This document shows positions 1 through 10,487 of a stretch of 64,000 nucleotides of DNA, in pieces. The notes below the pieces were generated by a model, which saw only the letters and a program-made list of their open reading frames with translations, had not been told where the DNA came from and ran no database searches. The DNA is taken from NCBI GenBank assembly GCA_022453515.1, contig JAJNNY010000013.1, positions 124,001 to 188,000 on the forward strand, given 5' to 3'. Position 1 is the first letter of the stretch, and the number at the start of each line of letters is the position of its first letter. This DNA comes from Astrocystis sublimbata. Lineage: Eukaryota; Ascomycota; Sordariomycetes; Xylariales; Xylariaceae. The translations under genes were made by a program, and so were the position numbers.

Positions 1-2899
1 GCCGTGCCGCGGCGACGGGTCTGGAACGAGTATTATGCGGCCATCTCAAGCATCCTCCAAAATGATTTACCGTTTTCCGCCGGGCAAGTTGGGACTGCAG
101 CCAATGAGTCTTCGACACGTAATCAGCTGCAGATGGAACTGAAAAAGGTTGAAAATGCGTATGAGGCTCTTCTCCTGAGCGAGACCACCTTTCCTCGAGC
201 CGACGAAGAAAGAGAAGAGGTCGAGAATTTCGTGGCCACGGTGATGAAGAACTGGGATGTTTCGGTTGGTCGTGACTGGCATGAGCAAGATCTTGGATCT
301 GGTGGCAAAGAAGGTTTAAGTCGCGGTGTGCTGGATATCCTATACCGTGCAGCAACCAAGACCTTCCACTCCACCGCCATCTTACGAAATCTCTTCACCG
401 TCCACCTCGCCGTCGCCGAGTTTGACCTTGCTTTCCATGCATTCAATTCGTACATCGAGATCGTAAAGAAGGGGAAAGCCCGCGTGGACAAGACTGGTCA
501 TCTCGAGCCGAGCTTAGATGATGATGCGACTGTGCTAGAGACTGTCGCTCAGGCCATCATTGCGTTGTGCAAATACGGATCGCTGTCTGTGGCTGAAAAA
601 GCTCGTGACATAGGTGTAGAGCTTGAAGAGATGGTACAGAAAGCACGTCCGCCTCTGCCTAGTACGGGTAGTAGTATTCCTACGGTGGACGAGGAACACG
701 GCAATGGTGTTGATCTCCACCCCAGACTGCCTGCTCGTGTCTATGCTCTGTCGTGGCAAGCCATAGGGCTGTCGCAGGCCCACTGGTCTAGAGTAACTTT
801 CGACGCGTCTGTAAGAATTGACCTTCAGACAAAAGCAATTCGAAGCCTACAGAAGTCATTATCACCCGAGATCGGCAATCCTACAGATATCAGATCTCTA
901 TTCACTCTGAGTCTCTTGCTAGCCGAGCAAAGAGAGTTGAGTGCAGCTGTTGACATTGTGAAGGCGGCATTATTGTCTAACAACAAGACCACCGAACCGA
1001 CAATCGAAAACAGCCCATACTTGCGTGAGAGATCTCTCGTCCCTCTTTGGCATCTGCTGGCGTTATTGCTTAGCGCCAGACAGGACTACACGATGGCGGC
1101 ACGGGCGTGCGAAGCGGCATTTGAACAGTTCAATACCCCAGAAGTACTTTTTGGGTCCCAGAGCTCATCAGGCACATTCAGGAGTGAACACCTTAATGAT
1201 GCTGAAGCTCAAAATGACGGTGCACCCTCTGGCGGCCTTGTCGATGAAATGGATGATCTGGAGAAGGAAGGTATCTTGCAGGTGAAAATGACGCAGCTTG
1301 CACTTCTGGAACTTCTAGAGGGGCCAGAGGTCGCGGTCAATGCCAGCCAAGAGCTATTGGTCATGTATACACGGCTGTTCGGACCAATGCACTTGAGATC
1401 TCTCACAACTAAGCCCAAACAAACCCTAGAGGCCCCGAAAAGCTCGAGTGGTACTCTTCGCAGTCTAAGGGGCAGTATATTTGGCACCAAGTCAGACAAA
1501 ACCACCCGTCAGCCGAGGAGGAGGAGCCTTTTGGGCATAGAAAGATCTACTGTTCCCTCAGACAGGCCTAAAACTGCCCAAGCTGCCGTAGGCCAAACCA
1601 CTATGGCACCGACCATAGAGGTAACCACTGAGAATGATGGGCCTAGCAGACCTGCAAGTGTTCGTGGGCGTAGTCAGTCGTTACGCAGGAACAGCTTGAA
1701 GAAACGAGACGGTAGCAGTCAGCAACAGCGTGGGCAAAGCAGTAGCGGCCTTCCACGGGAGTCTGCTGTCGCAGATGGCACTCCTCTTACGTCAAATGGT
1801 GCGATACCCATCAATCAACAGATTCCTCTTGGATGGAGCAGTAGAAACAGCAGCAGTAGCCCGCAATCCTTTTCGAAAGGCCGGGGTCTTTTGTCGACTA
1901 AGGGGTCAATAAATGGATCCGATTACAATATCCTGGACTCATTGTCCTCCCCTAATCCCTTACCAGCAATCAAATTCCCCGAAGACCAAAGCGAACGGCA
2001 ACGTCGGACGATTTTGGTGAAGGTGTGGTTGATGATAGCCTCCTTCTATCGGCTCGCCAGGAGGTATAGCGACACTAGGGACGCTATCCGGGAGGCCACA
2101 ACTTTGGTGGAAAGCCTACAGGTTGATATTTCCAAGGATATCAGCGGTTCAGTGTCTCCGAGCAATCCAGGGTGGGGCGGCCAGATATCTCTGGAGGAGC
2201 TTACAGCTGATGTGCAAGCCGAGGTGAGACTCATGAATTCATGATGATGAGCGTTCAATTAACCAAAGTTTACAGATGGGCCTACTCGCCATTGATGAAG
2301 GTCAACCTTACGTCTCGAGAGCTCACTTTGAAGAAGCTTTGATGCATGACCCCGATCACCCGTCTGCCGTAGTTGGGTTGTCCAACATTCTACTAGATAT
2401 ATTCAGTGAGGTACTTCTACCAACTCCAGCAATACCTCGCATAGGTGAAGGTAAAGAAGAAGTTCTCGACAGTATCACAAGGGCTCCAAAAACAACATCG
2501 GGAATGATCGAAACGTCTTATTTCCCACCAGCCACACCACTAGGACTCGGGGATACTGCCAATAAAGGTGTTTCCGGCACCGAAAAATCCGGGGTTCCTA
2601 CCCAACAGACATCCAAAATCTCAGCTACTGACGCACTCCCTGCTCCCTACAAGGCTGACTCCCTCCCACTCATCGATCGTCTGGCCGCACGAGACCGAGC
2701 GTATGGGCTTTTGTCTGGGTTGACCAAACTTGGCAAAGGGTGGAACTACTCAGACGCCTGGTTTGCTCTGGCTAGAGCACATGAGGAGAGCGGCCAAATA
2801 GACAAAGCCAAAGAAGCACTATGGTGGTGCGTCGAGCTTGAAGAAGGTATGGGCGTCCGCGAATGGCATTGTGTCGGCGTCAACGGGTATACGCTCTAG
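1..2899 (+). CDS. YPP1: YPP1 / TTC7-like TPR protein, 5' partial
   Basis: Exons 1-2223 and 2276-2899; the 52-nt intron (2224-2275) is GT-AG and phase 0. The first codon in frame is GTG, so the true ATG lies upstream of the window. The visible part is about 948 residues: helical TPR-like repeats, a long Ser/Arg-rich low-complexity linker coded by about 1430-1960, then a C-terminal TPR block (SRAHFEEALMHDPDHPSAVV) ending in REWHCVGVNGYTL, which resembles the usual fungal Ypp1 tail. Family knowledge: Ypp1/TTC7 is part of the complex that holds the PI4-kinase Stt4 at the plasma membrane, and it also acts in endocytic cargo transport. An intron near 2845 was considered, but the frame reads straight through to a family-like C-terminus. 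Family call is confident; function is by homology. Confidence 0.85.
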
Positions 2900-4320
2900 A
2901 TCGACGCACGTCATGACAATATCAACGATGAGGGGTCATACTCACTATGATCCCATCCCACTCGACTTAGTGTCACTAGGATATGTGGCTACATGTGGTC
3001 TCTTGGCCAGATCACCGCCCAGCGTATATTATGGCCCCAGAGAAGTAGCATGATGATCCGATGCCACCTCTACGTCGCGTCAGGTGGACTGAGCTTACCA
3101 AGCAATAGCGTGTGAACCTAACGGTAATATCCTACCAGGCAGATATATTTGGGTGCCTCTTTCTAAAAAACACATTTAATGTAGATTTAATTACAACATC
3201 TATGAGATGATCTCACTATTACAAATTATCAGACAACATCAGCTCGAAACCAGGTTGTCAGGTGGAGTTGGCCGGCTCGACGTAGCACTCGAAGCCAAGA
3301 AGACGGGATGCGTTTATTCCGTGACCTATGATATTGTTTTACTATTACGCAACAGATAGGTTTCACATGCTGACCCGGAGGCTCGGGAGACTGGATCTCG
3401 ATACATTGCTAGTAGGACGAGGAGAGTTTTGACCAAATCGGCATCGTCCAATCACACAAGACCCGGCTGTCTGTCGCCTGTCGACTGGCGCTAGGCTTGA
3501 AGTTCACGCTCTCAGCATAACGAGAACTCATTTTCAATCTTTACATCTCTGCTGCGGCGCATTTCATTGGGTACCACGCATTGGTGTGTATAAGGCGGCA
3601 AGACTACCCTTGGAAACTCTAAACTCTAATCGAACCGCCGGTTCAGCAAGGATATCCTGGCGCAGTCTGAACTCAAAGATAATTTTAGGACAATGAGCTC
3701 GACTTGACGTCTACGTTCCTAACCCGAACAGGCCAGCATGGGGAGCGGATTCTGCGGGAAGCTCAAGCAGCCGCTTAATCTCTGCATTCGCTTGCGGTGA
3801 GCCATATCCTCGGGGCTGGTTCCCTCTAGTGTTGTTGTCAATTACAAATGACGGTGCAATGAACCGAGCTAAGGGCGTGGCACTGGACTGAATCCCCTCT
3901 TACACTTTTCTTACACGCCTCTTGATTCTAGCTCTGCTGACCACCCTTTGCTTAGCCTCTTCAACGCATACTGAACCACGATCTAAGTTTTCCCAACTGG
4001 CTGGTGAGGCCGCGGGGTCGTCATGAGAGCAGAGTTTTCATCGGGGAAACGACAGTTATCTCCGCATTACACAACATTAACCCGCTACTTCTTAGGCCAA
4101 CTGAGCTTTGAGTTTAGAGATTGACAAACACAGCCTCGTGCGGTGGATATTGATGATGTATGCCCGTTATCATTGCTATTCCTTCGCCCTGGAAAATGAG
4201 ATAGAGTTGCTGTCAAGTGGACTCTCATAAGCGCGAGCCCACGAATCCGGGGCGATGGCATAGTGTGGCACGACATTACCTGCCTCGCCTGCTTAGCCAG
4301 GAGGGCAATTCACACACCCA
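2900..4320. other. Intergenic, no gene seen
   Basis: 1.4 kb between YPP1 and the promoter of the secreted protein gene. Only short open frames without family features occur. No RNA gene or repeat was recognised. Confidence 0.6.
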
Positions 4321-4340
4321 TCGTATGAGATCTCAACATG

Positions 4341-4348
4341 TATAAATA
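4341..4348 (+). promoter_or_regulatory. TATA box of the secreted protein gene
   Basis: A perfect TATAAATA lies 187 nt upstream of the ATG at 4535. It is followed by a CT-rich leader, suggesting a strongly expressed gene with a 5' UTR of about 150 nt (inference). Confidence 0.55.
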
Positions 4349-4397
4349 CAGCCATTCGCCGGCCTTGAGAATGGACTTTTCTTCTTCATCCCACAGG

Positions 4398-4489
4398 CAG
4401 CTTCAGCTTCAGCTTCAGCTTCAGCTACAGACAGCCTTGCAAGAAACACTCGCCTACTCACCAGCAACCTTCCAATCAACCTTCCAATC
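4398..4489 (+). repeat. Leader microrepeats, (GCTTCA)n and a 12-bp duplication
   Basis: Four GCTTCA hexamers run from about 4400 to 4423, followed by GCTACA. AACCTTCCAATC occurs twice in tandem at 4466-4477 and 4478-4489. Both lie in the presumed 5' UTR of the secreted protein gene. Confidence 0.8.
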
Positions 4490-4534
4490 ACCGTTTCTGT
4501 ATCACTTTACGTGATACCCCTTACATCGCCCAGC

Positions 4535-5368
4535 ATGCATTTCTCCAAGTCTCTCCTCGCTGTTGCGCTGATGCTCGGCCCTACCGTCCTCGCAAACCCC
4601 GTCGCCATGCCAGCCGAGGTGAGTTTTCCCTTCCCGCATTGGTCCCACCAACGGTGATTCCAGGACTCTTCCAAACCGGGCCCGCCTCATATTAGATTCG
4701 TGGGTCATGTCCTGCTAACTGACCGTTCACATTCGCAGAAGGACGCTGCGATCGCCGACATCAATGACAAGGAAGACGTTGAGCATTACAGAGGCCGCTA
4801 CCACGGCGATCACCACCACGGCGATCACCACGGAGATCACCGTAGCCACCATGGCAGTGGCAGTTACCACAAGGTCGAAACTCGACAGGACGATGATGAT
4901 GACAACAACAAACGTGATGTGGAAGCTCGTGAGGATGCCCAAGGTGGTGACCGTGGCGGTGACCGCGGTAGCAACCGTGGTGGTGACCGCGGTAGCAACC
5001 GTGGCGGCGACCGTGGCAGCAACCGTGGCGGCGACCGTGGTAGCAACCGTAGCGGTAACCGTGGTAGCAACCGTAGCGGTAACCGTGGCGGTCGAAACTA
5101 CAAGCGGGAGGACGACAAGGAAAACGAGGAGGTCAAGGCCGACCATGATCCTGAGGACAATGACAACAAGGCTCTGCTCGACGAAGATAACAAGGTGGTT
5201 GTCGGCGAGAAAGGATATGGTGGCTACGGCCACAGTGGCGGCTACAACGGATACGGCGGCCACCACGGAGGATACGACGGCTACGGAGGATACGGCGGCC
5301 ACCACGGAGGATACAACGGCTACGGAGGATACGGCGGCCACCACGGCGGTCACGGCTGGAGCGGATAA
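4535..5368 (+). CDS. Secreted three-module low-complexity protein with Kex2-type sites
   Basis: Exons 4535-4618 and 4739-5368 give 237 aa. Residues 1-20 form a signal peptide (hydrophobic core, VLA cleavage context), followed by a short pro-segment. Two KR dibasic sites at 86-87 and 150-151 split the protein into three modules: His/Asp-rich (29-85, with HHHGDHHGDH); Arg/Gly/Asn-rich (88-149, four GGDRGSNR octads, then SGNRGSNR variants); and an acidic stretch (152-186) followed by Gly/Tyr/His repeats (187-237, GGYNGYGGHHGG type). In fungi, Kex2-like proteases cut after KR in secretory precursors; Gly-Tyr-rich peptides are known as antimicrobials in nematodes, and His-rich tracts can bind metals. 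Whether this protein does any of these is inference. No conserved domain is recognised. The ATG was chosen because it begins the only signal peptide in frame with exon 2. Confidence 0.75.
4943..5094 (+). repeat. 24-bp coding tandem repeat (GGDRGSNR)
   Basis: Tandem 24-bp units code four GGDRGSNR octads and then diverged SGNRGSNR copies. Third-position differences between units (ggt/ggc, cgc/cgt) show the repeat is not brand new. Such arrays often vary in copy number between strains. Confidence 0.85.
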
Positions 5369-5387
5369 GCTCCCAAGTCACCACAGT

Positions 5388-5423
5388 CATTCATTACTAA
5401 CGGTTCATTCATTACTAACGGTT
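5388..5423 (+). repeat. 18-bp perfect tandem duplication in the 3' UTR
   Basis: Two exact copies of an 18-bp unit (5388-5405 and 5406-5423) begin 20 bp after the stop codon of the secreted protein gene. Confidence 0.9.
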
Positions 5424-5797
5424 GATTGAACATATCATGGTGTGTGTAGCTTTGTTTGGAGGGTTATAATAGTGTCAACGAGTGTAGTCAGGGGTAATGT
5501 TATAATTAATTGACAATCGCAATTTGCTATTGATTCCAAATGAGGCTTCGAACCGCGCCTGAAAATGTGGAAGAATTCAATCTAATAATGCTAGCAAGCC
5601 TGCAAGAATGCAAGAAGTCCACTGCAACGTTGACCCAGTTGCCCTATTATTTTTAACATGAGGTAAGTTCTACTCCAAAGTATATAGGAAACAAGCACAC
5701 GGGAAAGCGACACTCCATGCATATTTGAGCAAGGTGATTGATTCCCAACCATATTCCTTTTTTAAGGATGGATAAAAAGAAGGCGGAAAGAAGCTGC

Positions 5798-5897
5798 AGG
5801 TCTCCCCGGGAATCGAACCCAGATTGGTGGAATTGTAAGTCTTCATTCATTCAAAGATTATCAAAATCCACAGTGCTAACCATTACACCAGGAAACC
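5798..5897 (-). tRNA. tRNA-Gln(UUG) with a 28-nt intron
   Basis: Read on the minus strand, the acceptor stem GGTTTCC pairs with GGAGACC. The D stem is GTGT/GCAC, the anticodon stem GTGGA/TCCAC and the T arm CTGGG-TTCGATT-CCCGG. The anticodon TTG sits at 5864-5862, and the discriminator base is U, as usual for eukaryotic tRNA-Gln. A 28-nt intron (5833-5860) interrupts the anticodon loop after position 37, the canonical place. The spliced length is 72 nt. A T5 tract on the minus strand (5774-5778) can terminate Pol III. The B box (GGTTCGATTCC) is intact. Confidence 0.93.
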
Positions 5898-6276
5898 AAG
5901 TCATGTGACCAAACATCGCAGCGAAAAGTACCTATCACCGCCACACCCCTCCCCAGCCTCCAGGCGATTGCATCATGAGTGGGGGCTACTCATTTTCTAC
6001 TCATTATGACGTATGCTGCGTGCGCTCAAAGTCACACAAGATGAGCAGGACCGACCCAAGACCATATTGCTTGCTGCTTATTCCCTGACGAGCCTGTGTC
6101 TTATTGTGAAATAAACATCAGCTACCTGTCATTGTCCACAATCGACCTGCTCTCCAGCAATCCCGTCAAGTTGCAAACCACCTGCAGTGTCTTCCTGCCT
6201 AAGTTCGGGACTACTATCACGCGTCTCCCACATCCAAGCGACCGTCTATCTATACTAGCAGAATCCGCCAATCAAG
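5898..6276. other. Spacer and leader of the 89-aa gene
   Basis: About 380 bp holding the presumed promoter and 5' UTR of the downstream small gene. No other feature was recognised. Confidence 0.5.
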
Positions 6277-6740
6277 ATGACGGACTCTCACGACATACAA
6301 GCCTCCCACGTCGAGTCAGCACCGGCTGCGTCGCAACAATTGGGTCAGGCTCAGTAAGTTTTCCCCTCAAAGGACCTCACTGCTCATTCAGATTCAGAGA
6401 TTCACAAACCCTTGTGGTTTTCGTTTGCTTTCCTGTAAAGTAAAGCTAACCTCGAAACTCTGGTCACTAGGGATATGTTGAACCCCGCGCAAGCTGATCC
6501 TGGCTCCCGTACCGAGGTGCACGGGGAAGCAGTGAAAGACCAGGTCGACGGCGCTATGGCCACGGGCCCCAAGAGAGCAGATCAGTCGTCCGGTGGTCGT
6601 GTTCAGGTGCGTATCAAGCCTTCTCGCAAGCTCATGATGCAAGGTTATGAGATCTCAGCTGACGTCTTACTATATACACCCAGGTTGCCGAGACTGGTGA
6701 CCTACATGACTTGGCTGCGCAGCGTCAATCCGAGCATTGA
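6277..6740 (+). CDS. Small hydrophilic protein, 89 aa
   Basis: Three exons, 6277-6353, 6471-6606 and 6684-6740, join in frame through GT-AG introns. The introns carry good branch points (AGCTAAC near 6444, GCTGAC near 6658). The product starts MTDSHDIQASHVESAPAASQ and ends AAQRQSEH. It is rich in Gln, Ala, Asp and His, with no signal peptide, membrane segment or recognised domain. The ATG context (TCAAGATGA) is acceptable. Consistent splicing over three exons and stop codons just beyond each donor argue for a real gene. Function unknown. Confidence 0.65.
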
Positions 6741-7787
6741 TGCTCTTCTCCCTTGTCGTTAGCAGATTCCTATTAAAACATATTGTTGGTCAATCGACCA
6801 ATCAGTTGCCGGGCCAATGGAGTTTTACCCTATTTACTTGTATTAGTATTGAGGCACATGTTGACAAATCTTGGGGGCACGGAGTTTCTGACTGATGACA
6901 CTTTATCTATGCGTATCTTCTGTACAGTATCACGACTTCATAAGGCGGTATAATCACAAGCTCAGTACGCTTGTGTTTGAGTAATCACGGATGCAGTCAA
7001 CCTTACCATGGAAATGCAGTTTCTCCCGAGTCCTGAATTCCTGCACCCTTCGATTACATAAAAATATCCCGTGCAATAAATACAAATGCATGCAAACTTG
7101 CGAACTTGCATATGCACGCCTAGTGGTGATTGATACTCATTCAGCTGCGTGCACCTGTGCGCACGAAAGCTTCCTGTACCGGAGTCTTACATATCGGCGC
7201 TTCGGAGCATGACCAATAATAATACTTCGCATTGGACTGACTAGGTACTCGCAGGTATCAGACCCGTACCAGCATGCTTTCTCCGTACCTAATTGTACTA
7301 AGTAGTACCAGCCATCCTTCGGCGCCCGCATGCAAGTGCCATAACGACCACGACCGTGTCTTGATCTCTGCAGATGCACACCCAATTGCGCTCTCATTGA
7401 TATGCAGCCTTCCTTATACCGGCATGATAGATTTGGTATTTTGCCCATGTGCTGAACCAAGACGCTGTTGCCGAAATACGCAGGGCTATTGTTGCACCAG
7501 CTTATTACATACCAGGTCTGGTGTCGTACGAGTCCGTAGCCCAATTTACCGGCGCCACATGCCCCGTCGAAAGTGAACTCTTCGGGTCGTGCAGATCCGA
7601 ACCCGGCGGGTCCCACTGTGTAAGTAAGTAGGCTCTCTGTGCGGGCGAGCGGACGGGGCGGTCTGCAAACGCCATATTGGTGAGCTCCAGGTCCGAAAGA
7701 TAACCAGCTGCAGCGCCTCAAGGTACGAGAGAAGCCAGCCCATGTTGCTTCTCCTGAATATCTCTGTGTGGATTTCTCAACCTCGAG
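6741..7787. other. Intergenic, no gene supported
   Basis: 1.05 kb between the 89-aa gene and the MFS gene. A 194-codon minus-strand open frame here has no family features and was rejected. It serves as 3' and promoter region. Confidence 0.55.
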
Positions 7788-9295
7788 ATGACTACTACAG
7801 GGAGTGTAAAGTCATCCAACGGGCTTGAATGGCCTAACATAGAAGGTAAACCGAAAGACATTGTCGTTTTCCCCTCCCTTCTCATTCAGCTCGGTATTGA
7901 CTCAGAGTATTTCTAGACACCATTGATGGCAATGAGATAGACGATGAGTCGTCATACCCCGAAGGAGGAAAGGAGGCATGGCTTGTCGTTCTCGGCGCCT
8001 GGTGCGCCATGATCCCCTCCATGGGACTGTTAAACACATTGGCTATCTTGCAGGCCTGGATATCTGAAAACCAGTTGGCGCATTTGCCGGAGTCTACTGT
8101 GGGTTGGATATTCAGCACATACGCCTTTTTTCTATATTTTACAGGCGCACAGACGGGTAAGTTGTTTCCAATCACCGCTGAAGTTGGAAATAGCAGCCAT
8201 AGCTAAAAACAGCCTGTTTGATATGTGCCCAGGCCCGATTTTTGATGCATACCCAGTAAAAGTGCTTGTGATTCCGGGTAGCATTGGGATGGTTGCGTCT
8301 ATATTCTTGTTCAGTGTCTCGAAAGGTACGACTTCAATCTTCCCAGTTCATTGCGTACCCGGCGAAGCCTGACTGACATGTTCATAGAGTTCTACCAATA
8401 TTTACTCTCATTCGGCGTGCTGGGTGGTATCTCTGCGTCACTGTTGTTCAACCCGAGCTTATCGGCCGTGAGCCACTGGTTCCTCAAGAAGCGCGCTCTC
8501 GCGACGGGAATAGCTTGCACAGCTGGCGGTACAGGCGGAGTTGTATTCCCTCTCATCATCTTGTACGCCTCGCCTCGTCTTGGCTTCGACTGGGCTCTCC
8601 GCATCGTCGGCTTTGCGTGCCTGGCAGCGGGTTTGGCAGCGTGCTGCCTCCTCAAGAAGCGACTTCCTCCGAACAAGAAGGCCGGCGCCGCTATCGATCT
8701 GAAATCCCTATCGGAGCCCCGGTTCGCGACCACGGCCCTGGCCACCTTCCTCATCGAATTCGCCGTCTTCATCCCTTACACGTACATCTGTTCGCACGCC
8801 ATACATGCAGGCCTGGACCGGCACACGGCATACCTCTTGAACGCTTTACTCAACGCCGGGGCTGTCCCAGGCCGTGCGCTCCCCGGATATATCGCCGACC
8901 GCTTTGGCACGTTCAATACCATGTGTATAACATCGGTCGCATGTGTGGCAACCATTCTGGCTCTCTGGTATACCGCCGGCACCAACGCAGCACAGGTCAT
9001 CTCGTTCTCCCCTCTGTTCGGTTTCTGGTCCGGCGCGGCTATCAGCTTGACGCCCGTATGTATCGGTCAGGTGTGTCGAACTGAAGACTATGGCAAGCGA
9101 AGCGGCACTGCTTTCTTTCTGGCGAGCTTCGGTGCTCTCGTTGGAATCCCTATAGCGGGCGCTATATTGGAGCGTAACAACGGCTCCTACGAGGGGTTGA
9201 TTATCTTTGCTGGGGCTCTCTACTTGGCAGCCCTAATAGCCTTCGTTGTAGCTCGAGGACTTTGTGTTGGGTGGCGCGTTGCTGTTTTGTTTTAA
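7788..9295 (+). CDS. MFS monocarboxylate-type transporter
   Basis: Exons 7788-7845, 7917-8156, 8233-8325 and 8388-9295 join in frame to 432 aa. A short hydrophilic N-terminus is followed by about 12 membrane spans. Family-typical stretches are the first helix (LGAWCAMIPSMGLLNTLA), GWIFSTYAFFLYFTGAQTGP, the loop SHWFLKKRALATGIACTAGG, and RALPGYIADRFG before the later helices. These place it in the SLC16/MCT-like branch of the major facilitator superfamily found in many copies in moulds (Mch-type permeases). Likely substrates are monocarboxylates or similar small organic acids, at the plasma membrane or an organelle; the exact substrate cannot be read from sequence. The end (RGLCVGWRVAVLF) is shorter than some homologues. 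It is upstream of, but 1.2 kb from, a second carrier gene on the same strand. Confidence 0.85.
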
Positions 9296-10487
9296 TTCCA
9301 TCTGTAGACTGTAGCGGGTGTGATGCTGTACTTACAATTTCAGCTTAAGATTCACAATATCCTCTCATTTGGTGTGACTACATGACGCCTCTCATTCAAC
9401 TTCAATGATGGTCAAGTTGATTCCTGACCGATGCATTCCCCCTTCCATCTCAAGCCTGCGATTAATTTGTTCGAATAAGTGCTTCCATTCGTCTAAACTG
9501 CTTTCGACCTTCCCCTATCTCCGTCATTATTTGGTCAATTGCTCTAGTTGTTGCCGTATCGCGCTGAATACGAAGATGCATCATTCATCGTTTGGAGATT
9601 TCTACCTATATACGACTAACGTGGGTAGGTACTTAGAGGTATAGTCCGTGAGGATTCTGTGAGGATTCTGTGAGATCTACGAGTAGGTAATACGAAGGGA
9701 ACACTGTATGCAGCTGTAAAGCTAAGCAGTCGAGGCAGTCGAGGCAGTGAACTAGTTCCCACCGATCCAGTTCGCACACCCTCATAACCCCGTTATCTCT
9801 CTTTGGTGTTTTCATTCGCATCTCAACGCTGCAAGACTTGAATACCACAAAGGATCATTCTTAGCTCCCGAGACCCTCGCTCATATCTTCTCATCTCAAT
9901 GCCAGCCAAGACTCTACCTGGAGATAAGCTATGAAGTAAAGGCATATGTGCATTCTTTTTTTTCGCCAGCGCATTCAATACCCACTATCTATGTGGATCT
10001 ATCTAACCGCGCACTTAGCTTGGACTCCGGATCTTAGCGAGAGTTAGCTTGCTAATTGTTCGGCAATGATATCGGATACATAGATAGAATCAGAAACGGG
10101 GAGAGAATGAGTGGGTAGGCCACGGCTTGGCTAGAAATAGGTACTGTATACAGTGCCCACGCGACCGCCTCACGGAACGGACCTCTGGCCTGCACCTGCC
10201 GACTCGGATACTGCACCGGGAATAATGTCTTTGTGTGGAAACACGACCTTCCTGAATGTCAAAATACCATTCTCGTAGCATCCATACTGTTATTTCCCAA
10301 TTCTTATGACCTCGTGTATTGAGGCACCTACCGACTCAGAAAAACATATTATTTCTTGGAATCTGTTACTTACAACCTTTGGTGATACCGGAATACTATA
10401 CGGGGACAGCGGTGTCTATAGGTGCAGAACCGGCCCAGATGATTTTGGCCGGAGAGTGTCTAGTAGTTAGGTAGGTCTGGTCCCAAT
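9296..10487. other. Intergenic with short direct repeats
   Basis: 1.2 kb. GTGAGGATTCT is duplicated near 9649-9671, and GCAGTCGAG is repeated near 9726-9745. A GGTAGGT motif lies at 9624-9630. No gene was recognised. Confidence 0.5.

Noticed and set aside
7137..7721. 194-codon minus-strand open frame between the 89-aa gene and the MFS gene
   Set aside because: No signal peptide, domain or family pattern, overlapped by plus-strand frames, and no splice support.
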